From positions 10,214 through 30,466 of the forward strand of contig BMAT01013250.1 in NCBI GenBank assembly GCA_019649035.1: a DNA stretch of 20,253 bases, in the 5' to 3' direction. Every line of letters begins with the position of its first letter. Within the stretch, counting starts at the first letter, position 1. The position numbers and the translations under genes were made by a program. This DNA comes from Elysia marginata (lineage: Eukaryota; Mollusca; Gastropoda; Plakobranchidae). Positions 1 to 11,900 of the stretch are shown piece by piece. The notes below the pieces were generated by a model. The model made no database searches. It worked only from the letters and a program-made list of their open reading frames with translations, and was not told the DNA's origin.

Positions 1-21
1 GAGAGAGAGAGAGAGAGAGAG
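1..21. repeat. (GA)n microsatellite
   Basis: A pure GA dinucleotide run at the window edge; it may extend further upstream. Confidence 0.9.
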
Positions 22-987
22 TAGGAAGGAGGGATGAGGTAGATTTTCCTTTGGAAGTCAAGAGGGTTAGGTGTGGGCCTTTTAAATTCATTTAGTATGC
101 TTCTTTTATTTATATAAAAAAACACTTTCATCTAAAACAATCACAACGCTTATAATTTATATCCCTATGCCATCCGGTAACAAGAAAACCCGCTCTGATT
201 AAACGAATTCGTGACCGAGAAAAAGTGCCACACTTTTTGCCAAAGAATGGTCTAGGCCACAATAGTCTGGCACCGACAGCGCTTGTACTTGACTGTGATG
301 AGTGTGATCTGCGAGCTCTAGTAGATTGTGGACATTGGCATTCCAAACTCGCGGCCTGGGCTTTGGTTTAGTTCCCAATTCATGGAACCCCTAACTCTAA
401 TTGTTCAACGTCCCCTAAGGGCTTGCTCTGTCCCCGGTTTTTTCAAGAATTTGACTTAGCGCCGGTCTACTTGCAGCGCGGCCAGCGGGATTGTTTTTAC
501 AATAATGCAGACAAACCCAATATTGAATGGGTTTGAGCATGTTGACCGCCAGAAAACACGCCTCGCTCTGCCAACACTACGAACGTCGTGTAGCCTTTTG
601 AGTAGTTTTTGTCTCTGAAGTTGTAAAGTAGGACCGCCTTCACGGACGCTAGAAAAGCAATGGTGCGCAAAGATTTTGACGTCAATGAACCAACACAAAC
701 GATCGCGTCTTGATAATAATTCATTGGTGAAATTTGATTAGATAAGTTATCACCGAAACAGAATGCACGAGTGGGGATGAAAATGATAATGATGTTTATA
801 GCGACGACAAAAGCAAACACAGCAGCTATTTACAGCACCAACGGCAATGAAACAATATCGATAATAATACATAGAAGACATAGAAAAGTAACACATTACA
901 AAAATATTTATTTCTTTTCGTTGTTGACGTAATTTTAACATTTACCTTGACACCTGTAGCAATCTTGTTTTATTTATTGATTATTTA
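22..987. other. CpG-rich patch without a confirmed gene
   Basis: From about 160 to 850 the sequence is richer in GC and CpG than the rest of the first 3 kb (for example cttgcagcgcggccagcggg). It holds a perfect CRE palindrome at 677-684 and an inverted repeat with 8-base arms at 512-519 and 528-535. Three minus-strand frames of 72 to 107 codons overlap one another; the GC content alone can explain them. It could be a promoter or noncoding first exon, but no splice-linked coding exon is seen. Confidence 0.35.
677..684. promoter_or_regulatory. CRE-type palindrome TGACGTCA
   Basis: A perfect 8-base cAMP-response/ATF consensus inside the CpG-rich patch. The match is exact, but function is only suggested by the CpG context; no start site or transcript can be assigned. 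Confidence 0.25.
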
Positions 988-1004
988 TTTTTTTTTTTTT
1001 TTTT

Positions 1005-1007
1005 NNN
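1005..1007. other. Assembly gap (3 N)
   Basis: Three N directly after a T homopolymer (988-1004). The true length between the flanks is unknown, so sequence, possibly an exon, may be missing here. Confidence 0.95.
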
Positions 1008-2493
1008 CTACTAAGTAATGTGTATAATAAAACTATTATGTAGTATATGGGTATTTTACAAATAGAGAGTACTAAATTGATATCGAATATGTATTTCACG
1101 ACATAAAAAACCTAGAATATGAAAAGCATAATATTGTAGCCTTTTTACGGTTCCGTTGATTCTTATGCATATCGTTTGTACTTTTAATTACAAAATGTCA
1201 GAACATGTTTAATACTATTAGTTTTATAACATATTTAATTAGTTTCATCTACTTTTAGGTTTCTTATTACAATATGAAAAGACAACAAAAGGAGTAAACG
1301 TTTTAATTGTATCGATACCAATCCAATTAAAGTACTTGAATAATGTACGCTCTGCTTGTTATATATCTAATATATATCCCATTGCATAAAATTTTCATTT
1401 GATTTCTTATTTAATGGATGTAATCTAAGTTGTCAGGCCTTATTTTTTTGCCAGAAGGTTGTTTAAATACTGAAAAAAAATCATCATACGATATGGTCTT
1501 CTACCATATTATGAACTGTGTTCTGTGTTTCAATCGAATCAGAGATTTTTCAACCCTAGATTTTGTTAATAATACCTTGTCTGGTTTTTTTTCCCATGTT
1601 TAAAGCAAGAGTCAAGAACAACACCAACCTGGATAATTCAAATTCTAGGCTTGTATACTTCGAACTATACTTGCATCACCGATTTTTTTTTGCTTTTTAT
1701 AAAAGATACTGACAAATAGAAATACTGATACTTCTAAGTTAAAACTGTATTCCCATGGGGCTCGTAATATCCAGACTGGACTGTGTCAGATAGAGGGATG
1801 CAGAGAAAAAATACTTATCTGATGGAACATAACACATGGGATGAGTTCTTTACTGGGGCAAGTTTTTATATCTGGCAGCTGGAGGTTCCGTGTGTGTGCT
1901 ATAAGGCAGTATTGCAAAATGGGAAGAGTCTTAGGCCACACTAAACTCTTAAAGCAACATCTGCTGATCTAATATTGCATTTGGTTTGAATACCCCTTAT
2001 ACGGCATTGTAGTAAAAAGAACTATTGTTTCTTCGCTATGCTTGTCATAGGGAGGTTCACGCTTCTTTGCACTTCGTCACACTTAAATATCTCCTAAGTT
2101 TCAAGAGGGTTTTTTGCCACTCCTGGCAGCCATTGCGGAGGAGTCGGTTTCCTCAGCCTCCTCTGCCAGGTTCTAAAGCCTGTAGCCAGTAGACTACTGA
2201 AGCAGTGTCACAAATAAAAACAAGCACAATGCTTAACTATTGTTGCATCGTTCGTTGTTCCAGTCCAACGCAACCAGATGCTACACACTACACGTGTGAT
2301 ACTTCGCCTGTTGGCAAATGACCGCTTGAGTAGCTTTAAATGTTAAAGTCTTACTTTTATAACACAGTAATATAGTTTGTCGTCGAAGTACAAATTAAAA
2401 TAAAAAAAATAACTCTTTAAATTACGCTATTTATAAATTTACAAAGTAAAACAAGTGATTTGTCAATATAAAGTTTTCTTCTTTTTCTTTTTG
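1008..2493. other. AT-rich intron or 5' flank
   Basis: No coding exon was recognised on either strand. One GC-richer island at about 2110-2220 contains a hairpin: CCTGGCAG at 2122-2129 against CTGCCAGG at 2163-2170. Everything else is AT-rich and unremarkable. The missing upstream ankyrin exons were looked for here and not found. Confidence 0.5.
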
Positions 2494-2505
2494 TCTCTCT
2501 CTCTG

Positions 2506-2549
<44 letters not shown>
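2494..2549. repeat. (CT)n microsatellite
   Basis: An imperfect TC tract from 2494, pure from about 2510 to 2549. It lies 184 bases upstream of the exon A acceptor, which itself sits in a short CT run. Confidence 0.9.
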
Positions 2550-2552
<3 letters not shown>

Positions 2553-2732
2553 GTACTCAACATTAAAGGCATCATCATCGTCGTCATCATTTAATTTTTA
2601 ATTTTTTTTTATGTTTCATTATTTAATAATAACCTGTTTATATTTCACAGCCAAATGAAAAAAAGGCATTGCGCCTAATTTGCTACCGTTGGAAAATAAA
2701 AGTCAATTCAGTTAAATTTTCTCTCTCTCCAG

Positions 2733-2906
2733 GCTGTAGAGTTTGGCCAGGAAGGATGTGTGGCGCTTCTGCTGGCCTACCGTGTGGATGTGGACACCAG
2801 GGATAGCCACGGCGACACTGCGCTGCATCTTGGTGTGGAGACAGGCAATATCAACGTTGCCGGCATGCTTCTCAAGGCAGGCGCAGCCATGGACACAAGG
2901 AATAAA
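2733..2906 (+). CDS. Ankyrin exon A (one partial and one full repeat)
   Basis: The acceptor follows a ctctctctccag tract and the donor is AAA|GTAAGG. The exon is 174 bases, phase 0 to phase 0, 58 residues. It starts inside a repeat (AVEFGQEGCVALLLAYRVDV), continues into HGDTALHLGVETGNINVAG and ends MDTRNK. The TALHLGVETGN and LLKAGA segments are the usual ankyrin TPLHxAAxxGH and LLxxGA helix signatures. The exon opens in the middle of a repeat, so at least one coding exon lies upstream; none was recognised in 1-2732. Exon boundaries are well supported; the product class is certain, the orthology less so. Confidence 0.88.
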
Positions 2907-5900
2907 GTAAGGGCTTTGAAGACAGGAACACAGCTAGTTACTGGGTGTTGAGACTTGCCTGCATATTGAAAGGATGTTTTTTTTTAAATTGAACTTGATT
3001 TCAAAGAATCTTTTTGTTATTGTAGGTGTATGGGTATGGGTGCTCTATTGGCATCGAGATTAGGGCGCTAATTATCGTTCCTGCTTGCAAACTCCCTGCT
3101 CTGTTTTTATTCTCAATAGAAACAGGACTTGAAAAATGAATGCATAAAGCAGGTCAGTATCAATATATTGTTTTACACTTAAGGCACTTCCGTAGATGTT
3201 TGCCTGCTTATGAAAAGTGTTGCTTTCAACTTTCACCGTCTTATTGGTGAAGAGCAACCCTTCTTTATTAAAAGCAATTTTTAATCACAAAAATATAAAT
3301 CAACAGGAAGGGTTAGCTCCCTTGCACCTTGCTGTGCGTCACAAACATGAGGATGTCTGCCGTCTGCTTCTGAAGGAACGTGCTAATGTAGATGTGGAGG
3401 ATATAAATCTCAGGTAGGTTTCTTCCTCCCACATCATTTGTGTAGCAGATTTTAGACTCTTATTTTTGTCATTCACATTAAAAGTCCTATCTTGTGTTTG
3501 TGACAATTGTGATCTGACCAGTCTCTGGTCAGAATGTTATAACCATCTTTCTTTTTATTTGGATTTGATTTTATTATTTTTCTTGTAAGCAGCCTGTGAA
3601 GAACTACCAAGTTTTTTTTTTTTTTTTTGCTTCTATGAAATAATTTTCAAACTGTTTTATCAGTATGAACACAGCCGTAATTAAAATTTTATAGATCCTC
3701 CAATTTGTTTTTCTTTCCTGATCACTTTTAACTGAAAAGGAGATATTTGGTAAGTTTAATAACTTTTCTCCATTGTGTGTGCAATGAAAAAACAACAACA
3801 TAGCAAATGGTAAAATTCATTATTACAATTGTTTTTCACTTTTACCTTTATCTAGCACTTTCTAAAATAATGGCTTTTATCACTAAGAGACTGTTCCTTT
3901 TTTAACAACCCACATTTCTTTTTAATTTTGAAAAAAAATAAACTAAAAAAATAATCACAACACGTTTTGAAACAATAAAAGTCCAAGCTAGTCTTATTGT
4001 GTGATCCTTTTTTTTTTCTCTGTTTTCCAGGACTCCTCTGATGCATGCATGTCAGGATGGCTCTATAAACTTGGTGAAATTGTTTCTTGAGTTTAACGCA
4101 AACACACAGCATAAAGATTCTAAAAGTATGTATTCGTCTGTTTTTTTATTTCAGTTAAATGACTTAGAATGTTATGTATACTATGTGTTTACCTTGCTAA
4201 TGAGTTGTGTAATATTATTGTGATTGTATGGTAGCTAAGCTGGCTTTGAAATGTTTAAAGCCATCCAATTATTTATGAGCGCTTCAGAGCATTTTATTGT
4301 AGTATTTGCGTGCTATAGAAGTCTCTTTTCATTAATATTATTGTTATTTTTTTCCCCCCATTAATTTACAACAGAGAATCTAGTTTTCAAAATCTGATGA
4401 ACAAAATATGTTATGCATTCTGTCCTAATTACTACATTCATTGATGTCACATGCACTTTCCCAGATGGATATCCATTTTGCAAACAGATAGACAGACGTA
4501 ACCTGTTCTCTCAAGGCTTTAACTTAGTCCTAGAGTATAAGATAAGATTGAGCATAACTCTAGTTCATAAGCTGAAGGCATGAACTTCAGTTCCTAACTG
4601 CTTTACAAAGATTTACAATTATGGCATTAAAGACGATAAAAGTAATAGTTATGAGTTGTGTAAATCCTAAAATTTGTGTAGACTAGCTGATATTAGGGAA
4701 GGATAATTTATTTTCATGAGCCCATCTGAGATTTTTTGTTTGTTTGTTTGGATTACTGTGATAAGAGATTTATATTTCTATAATACACTGGTATATCAAT
4801 TTACAGACTTTAAGTAAAAGTGAATTAATATGAAGAGCCTTCTGCTTCTACTATCCTCCTAGACTGGTCAGCTGATGACTGTGCCGTGATCCAAGGGCAC
4901 CATGCCTGTAGCCAACTCATTGCCGATCACACAAGCCAGCGGGGCCGGGCTAGCACTGCGTCCACTCCACGGTCAGGTAGTTTGGGGCCATCCAGTGTCC
5001 TGAGTAGCCCCCGTGGCCACGAATCCATTGGACTCCCAGCACAAGATGCAGCAGGTGAGGGTTTTCAAAAATAGAAGCTAAGTCAATGATTGAATGCTGT
5101 CTGGTGCCAACAAACAGCACCTTTTTCTGTTTACTACAGCCACAGCTATTATTATTTAAATGTAGATAAAGGTGAGTTAAATTTCCACTGAAAACTGTTT
5201 TCTAGTAATATTTCTGCCACAAAGCTGTTAACTACTACTACATGTGTAGCTATTACTATTAGTTGGAAAGAATGATAGTAATCTTCAGTTTTGGAAATCT
5301 CTTAAAAATATTTTATACTACTAATGAGCAGTGGAAAATATTCAAATTAGGCAAATCATGGAGACTTGGTGACATGAAATTATGCTTTCAAGGTCCTAAT
5401 TTAATCCCAAATAAGTTTGTCTAAAAAGTGTGTGTGGTGTTTGTGATAAATTCTCTATTGTTTCTGTCATACAAAATTTTGTTAACATTTTTCCGCCAAA
5501 TAGTTAGAAAACAGAAATGCTTTTTTCAACATATAATGTACTTAATTACTTTTCACACATTTGTTTGTCATCCTAGTTGTCTCTTACGTGTTAATAGGGA
5601 ATGAGATTAGCGTTAAAACAAGAGTAGCGTCCCTTCTTGAGAAGTCATCTTATGCCAAAAGTTCAATACAGTACTGGTAGCCCATTACGTTTAGCATGAT
5701 CTGGGCCTTGTTGTACTTCAGAATTAGGTTTTAACTTCTCTTGAACATATTCTTGTCTATTTGCTTTTTTAAAGAAAGAAAATCACAAACAAACAATACC
5801 TCCAAGGAAACAATTTTTTATAATTAGTTAAAAAACCCACCACACAACAGATAGAAATAATTTGAGAATGGAGTCAGATTTTTCATGGTGTCTAGAATAA

Positions 5901-8900
5901 ACCGATTTAAATTCTTCTTCATACTAGAACCACCCGAAACTTTCCACCAAAGCATGTAGCCCTTTCCACCAAAACTTCTCTCGAAATTCTCATCAAGAAA
6001 TTCATGATGTAACGCTAAAAAATAAGACAATAAAACCCACTTCCATTTGGGGAGGGGTCATTCATTTCAGGTAGGTTGAGACAGCATTTCAGAGTACAGA
6101 AGTGTTGATTTTTTCGAAAGGGGCTTAAAGTTTTGATGAAAGTTATATGAATTTTGCTGGAGAGAGAATTCCTGTACCTACTAACGATTCTGTAAGAAAT
6201 TTTGGTTTTTATTTAGTCTCTCAACTGTCCATGGAACAACATGTCAAAAAAGTATGCCAAGCTTGTCATTTCCATCTTAAAAACATTGGAAAAATTAGAA
6301 ACTTTATTGATTGTGAAACAGCCCGTATTTTAGTCCATTCATTTATTACCAGCCGTTTGGATTATTGTAATTCTCTTTTAGTTGGAATCCCAGCTTATCT
6401 CCTAGAAAGACTACAAAAAATTCAGAATAAAGCAGCTAAGATTGTCCTAAAGAAAAAATGTGAAAATTCAGTTGAACTCTTAAGAACTCTACACCGGTTA
6501 CCAATAAAGAGAAGAATCAATTTTAAAATTGCATGCCTTGCTTTTAAAAGTTTAAACGGGCTTGCTCCATGCTATCTTGAAGACCTAATACATCTTCATC
6601 AGCCCGTAAGAACTCTACGGTCTTCTAGTGACTTTCTTCTGGCAACAAAGAGAGTAGTTTCTAAGCTAGATGAGAGGGCTTTCTCTGCTTATGCTCCGAA
6701 AGTATGGAACACTTTGTCTCTTACTACCAAACAATGTTTAACTTTTCAGTACTTTAAAACAAATCTAAAAACAGAATATTTTAAGTTGTGTTACTCTGCA
6801 TAGTCTTTTATCATTTTATGAAAAACTTGACTTGTTAATATGTTTTTGGTGATACGTAACCACATCTACATTTTTAAAACTTATTATAAACATCTTTTTG
6901 ATATTAATCAATATAATTGATTACACAAGAAACGGGTTTAATTTTCTCTATTTCAACATATTTATCTTGATTTTTATTTTGCTAATAAGTGTGAATATGG
7001 CTGCTTAAGTTTTAGACAATTAACTATTTATACATTTCATTTAATTTGTATTGTAGTACTCGGTTGCGTTTGAGGTTAAACTTCTAATCTACTTTGTGTA
7101 TGACTACTTTTACTTTCTTTACCAACGTATTTACGGATGTTTATAGATACATTTACATGATTTTAATGCATTTGATTTCCATTCTCATTTTAATAATTTT
7201 TATCAGTTTTTTTAATGCATAGTATTAGAGTAGGACCAAAATGTTGGTGTAATACTTTTGATGCATTTCTATTGTAGAGCTTTTTAATTTTATGTGATGT
7301 CACACTATTTTACAATGATCTGTATTGTTATGAAGCAACCTTTATATTCATGTATATTAGCGCCACTGAGCACTTTTTAAAGGATTTTAGGCGCTCTGTA
7401 AATAAATTGTTATTATTATTATTATTATAGAAATTAGTACTTGTAGTTGTAGCAGCAGCAGCAGCAGCAGCAGCAGTAATAGTCGTAGTGATAGTAGTAG
7501 TAGCAGCAAGGAGAGTAGCACTAGTAGTAACAGCAGTAAATTGAACAGGACAATCAACAATATATCTGTCTTTTTCATTCCAGATAGGCCTAGATCAATT
7601 TGCTACATTCTTATTTTTTTGTAAATAATTCTCGTTTTTCATTGATAGTTCTTTTCATTTCTTTCACTATGTAATTAAGTTACAATTTGTGTGGATCCTC
7701 AGGACTCTTCCCCCTAATAACCTATTTTTAAGATAAAGTAATATTATGACTAATACATAATTATTACTGTGTTGCCTTTTTATCAATATATATGTTTTGC
7801 AACCGTCCAAATCAGTTAGGTTCCGCTGTTTCATATAAGTGTTGCTGTATTTTTTATTTCTTAACTTTTCAAAAATAAAATTTCATGAAAACATCAATAT
7901 AAATAAAAAAAATAATTTTAGAATAAATATAAACATTTTCAAACTTCTGTTGATATAAAACTTTAAACAAAAGTAGGGGGGAATCAAGTGTGCAGTTTAG
8001 TGTAGATATGTTCAAAAACTAGATACCATTACCCCTAGTTGAATATGTCTTAATAGACTACAGGGTCAACGATATAATTATTCTTTAACCAGATTTTGGG
8101 GACATGATGGCTCAAACTCTTTTAAATCATTACATACTTATATTAATGCATGCAGTGATAAGAAACAAGCCCTCAACATACTCACTGTACTTGTTTTCTT
8201 TACCCGTCTCTATTTGTGTTCCTAAAATTCTAGGATCTGACTTCTGCTTAAGGAACGTAACTCTAAAATACTTTTTTGAAATCTTATTCCTTATATGAGT
8301 AAGTGGGGCCTTGGAATTGGGAACCCTAATGATTTAAAAACCTGTAAAATAGGGAAAGATTTAAAAAATAAAGTGGATTTTTTTATATGATGAATAATTT
8401 CTTTATTGGGAAAAGGGATCTAACTAATTAGAAATCTTTTATAGAATTTATATATATATATATATATATAAAGATTTGAGAAAAATGAAAGAAAAATAAC
8501 ATATTTTTTAAGAAGTCTAATGTATGGCCGTCCAAAAATGATGAGGTGCATCGCCTTCACTTTATGTTAGTCTTTTGGCGGTTTTGCAAGCAAAGCTAGA
8601 TCTATTTATGTTGCGGTTGTTATTGGTGGCCACAATGTTTCTCCCCTGAAACAAAAAACTATCTCCACAGCACACTAAGCAAACAAATTTTTGGCAGCTG
8701 CTGTTACGAATCGCAGCCCTACAGACAGATTCGTTGTTCAAGCAAAGGATGTGCTTAAGCCACATATGGCCAGTCTGTTGCAACAATTACCTAGACAGGA
8801 CCAGCATTGCATGACCATCTTTTGCAAGAAAAACTTTATTACTCAGCTTCAAGGCTGAAGGAAGAGCTGGATCACAAAGGAATCAATTGGATGAAAATTT

Positions 8901-11900
8901 TCTCATCTCAGATATGTCAACAATTCATGCTCTGCAAAGAAGCAATAATGATTGTCTTTAGTTATGGCATGACTAGGGTTAAAACTGAAATTTTTTGTTG
9001 CTTAACATCTTGGGGAAAACCCGGCAAATGGGGAAGAAATCCCTATCCCGACATTTCCTGATTAGCAAGGTCCTACTTTGTATTTTTAATATAGTTGTTA
9101 TTGAATGAATTTTTATCGTTAGAAGAAAACTTGTCACAAAGTCAGTTAAGTCAGTATATTTACTGTCTCAATAATCTTTAACTGAGAGGTCATTGTGTAT
9201 TATTCAGAGGATGACTCGGACAATGAGACAAACAGCCGAGCTTCTGCAGCTCCTGGTTCTGACTCTTGGGCAGACTCTTCCCAGGCAGATGAGGTTGTTG
9301 AGAGGGCAAAAGTAAGTGAAATAAAGTGAACTTTGAAAACTGTTTTCACTATGACAGAGACATGCACAAGTTCTGCCCAATATCACTCATCTAAAAAATG
9401 TTTGATAAAAAGATAACAAATAGAATTTTCTATTGATGTAATTTCTGAAATCATGTTTAGCGTTTAATCTTCTGTGTTTGAGCATGAAAAATATTGAAAG
9501 TATAAAAGAAACGACTTCAACAACAACAGAATACCAAAGTAAATGAAAAAAAATTTTACATATAAAAAAAATTTTACATATTTTTAAAAAAAATCCTGTT
9601 GCCTTCTGAATTCTAAATAACAAGTAGTTGAATCGAATTCGCTGCTTAAGTTGCATCATTAGAAATATGAGTTAAGGGTCGCTGGTCTACTATCTTATTC
9701 ACATAATAAGTCTTATGTCTAAAAAGTTTGTGTCAAAATATGCTCTAATATTTGTGTCTCCTAAGTCTTGACTGTTTATAGATTATAGTGTACAGTTTGT
9801 GTATCAAAACTCTGTTTTACTGAAGACATCTTTGAAAAAAAAAGATTTCAGTAAATTTCTTATTATTTTGATAACTATTTTGTTCTCTTATATTTAAGTC
9901 TCTATGAAAGTTAATTAGACAGATGATTAAACTCAAAGTCGGTTCATGCTATTTAATTAAGTCTATGCTGTAAAGTCAAAATAATGTGGTGTCTTTATAT
10001 CAAGCACAGCAATAACAACATGTTTACCTAACAGCATTGAGTTTTTAAAAATTGGTAAAGATAGAAAATTAAAGATAAAAATGGTATGTTCAATAGTTTG
10101 TTATGTTGATCATTTTCTTATAACTATGCAAAGTGTTTAGTTATCATTGGTTCCACGGCAAGATTTCTGTTTTGAGGACTTTTTTTGTCACATGGAAGCC
10201 TGCTAGCAAGATGTGTATAAAATAACTCAACAAGAAATCGACCTTAAACAATAAAAAAATGGCATATTTCAAGCTATTTCAAATCACAGAAGTTTAATAT
10301 TCCTAGATTAAAAATTTTCTCTCACCTTTCAACATATACTCCATCTACTTAAACTTGTTTCTATCTGGTTTATTAGACATAACACCCTACTAGGAACCAA
10401 TCTTTAGATTAAAAATATTTGTCAGCGATTCAAAGTCCTTTTTTGCTCAACTAAAAACTGTATTTTAATCTTTTTTTTTTTTAACTTGAATGATGAACTT
10501 AACTCTTTCTTGAAATTCTTTTGTTTTTCTAAATATTTTCTATCTATGTAAATTTCGTGTTAGCTGGATTATTAGATGCAACGCTGTGGAAGGAATCATT
10601 CTCTCTTTCAAAAATTTTCCATCTTCTCAACCTTTTTAAATGTAGGTGTAATATGATAAATAAAAACTGTACAGGAAACTGTTATTATTTTGAATGTTGT
10701 TTCCACTTGCTCTCACTCTGCTCTCGTAGGAGGGATCAGATATGGATGAAGATTTTTTTGAAGATGATAAGGTTGGTTTACATATGTTTCCTTTCTTCTT
10801 TCCGGTATTTTTTATTTTTACACTACATTTGATGTACCTTTTATGTATTGGACTTTGATACACACTCTCTCTCTCTATTTTTTTTCCATTAATGGACCGT
10901 TTTGGTGTTTCTTTTTCTTGGTGGCTGGGATATTTTAAAATCTGAATTTATGTAAGATGTGAGCATTTTCTCATTTTCAGTTTTGGGACTTTGAAAATAG
11001 TTTGTGCTAGATCTTTATTTATTTTTTGAAACTAAGGCATTTTAAAAACCTCAATGCACCACTGGTTTTAGTGAGATTTAGCTCCAGTTTTAATAGTTTT
11101 CATTGATCATGATTTTTGTTGTTGCGTGTTTCCTGTATTTTGTTTATCCTTTGCCATAGAAAAACATTAACAGTTCAGAATATTTTACATTAATCATATT
11201 TGAGGGGGGTTTCGTTCATTTGTTTTTAAACAATTATTTTCATATTTTTGTTTGCTTTGGGCAATTTTAAATTTGCTGTGGGAAAGTTGGTTTTCTTCCT
11301 TAATGCTTTCATCCACCCGAATTTCCATGAAAATAATTGAGAATTTACTTGATTCATTTGTGTCACATCTTAATTTGAAAATCACAAAAATATACCACAA
11401 GAAGCTTTAGGAAGTTGATAAAAGAGTGAAAAGTTAACTGTTTAAAAATTTCTTATTCCAAAAAGTTTTTCAACTCATTTTAAATTTTAAACTTTTTTCA
11501 TGTCTAGCTTTTCGACATTTTTGAGTTCAGCACACAATCATACTTTACTTTAGAACTGCTACCTAGATATTGACAAAGTGCATTTAGCAGTTTCAAATTA
11601 GTGTATTAGCATCTGTACTTATATCTCTGTGTCATTCCCATACAATTTTGAGAACAAGATTAGGGCACAAATTATCGTTCCTGTTGGCAAACACCCTCTT
11701 TGAAGTCAACTGCTTGCTGACAAGAACGAAATTTTTGTGCTCTGTTCTCAATCCCAATTAATTTATCATTATTCAGAGCTGTCCAAAGCATTTTTACTTT
11801 ATATGGTTTGAAAAAATAAGATAAAAAAGAACCACAAAAATGAACAAAGATTTTCATAAATTAATGAATGATTTCGTTAATATTAGCCTTAGATTTTTTT

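Larger units (their letters stand above)
6090..7428 (+). mobile_element. 5'-truncated CR1/L2-type non-LTR retrotransposon
   Basis: The reading frame homologous to the reverse-transcriptase C-terminus can be followed from about 6090 (STEVLIFSKGA), through an in-frame TAA at 6126-6128, to the stop at 6801. After that come a 600-base 3' region and the end GGCGCTCTGTAAATAAA followed by a TAT repeat. That ending, a gcgctNtNtaaataaa block plus ATT-type microsatellite, is typical of CR1/L2 elements in invertebrates and fish. The catalytic FxDD region and the endonuclease are absent, so this is a dead 5'-truncated copy. It sits in sense orientation in the 4.15-kb intron. A clear target-site duplication was not identified. 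Confidence 0.82.

Noticed and set aside
7387..7578. Minus-strand Leu-rich frame resembling a membrane peptide
   Set aside because: It is the reverse translation of the AGC/AGT microsatellite behind the retrotransposon tail.
10557..10863. Plus and minus frames of 75 to 91 codons around the 42-base exon
   Set aside because: The correct exon frame with acceptor and donor explains the coding signal; the others are out of frame.
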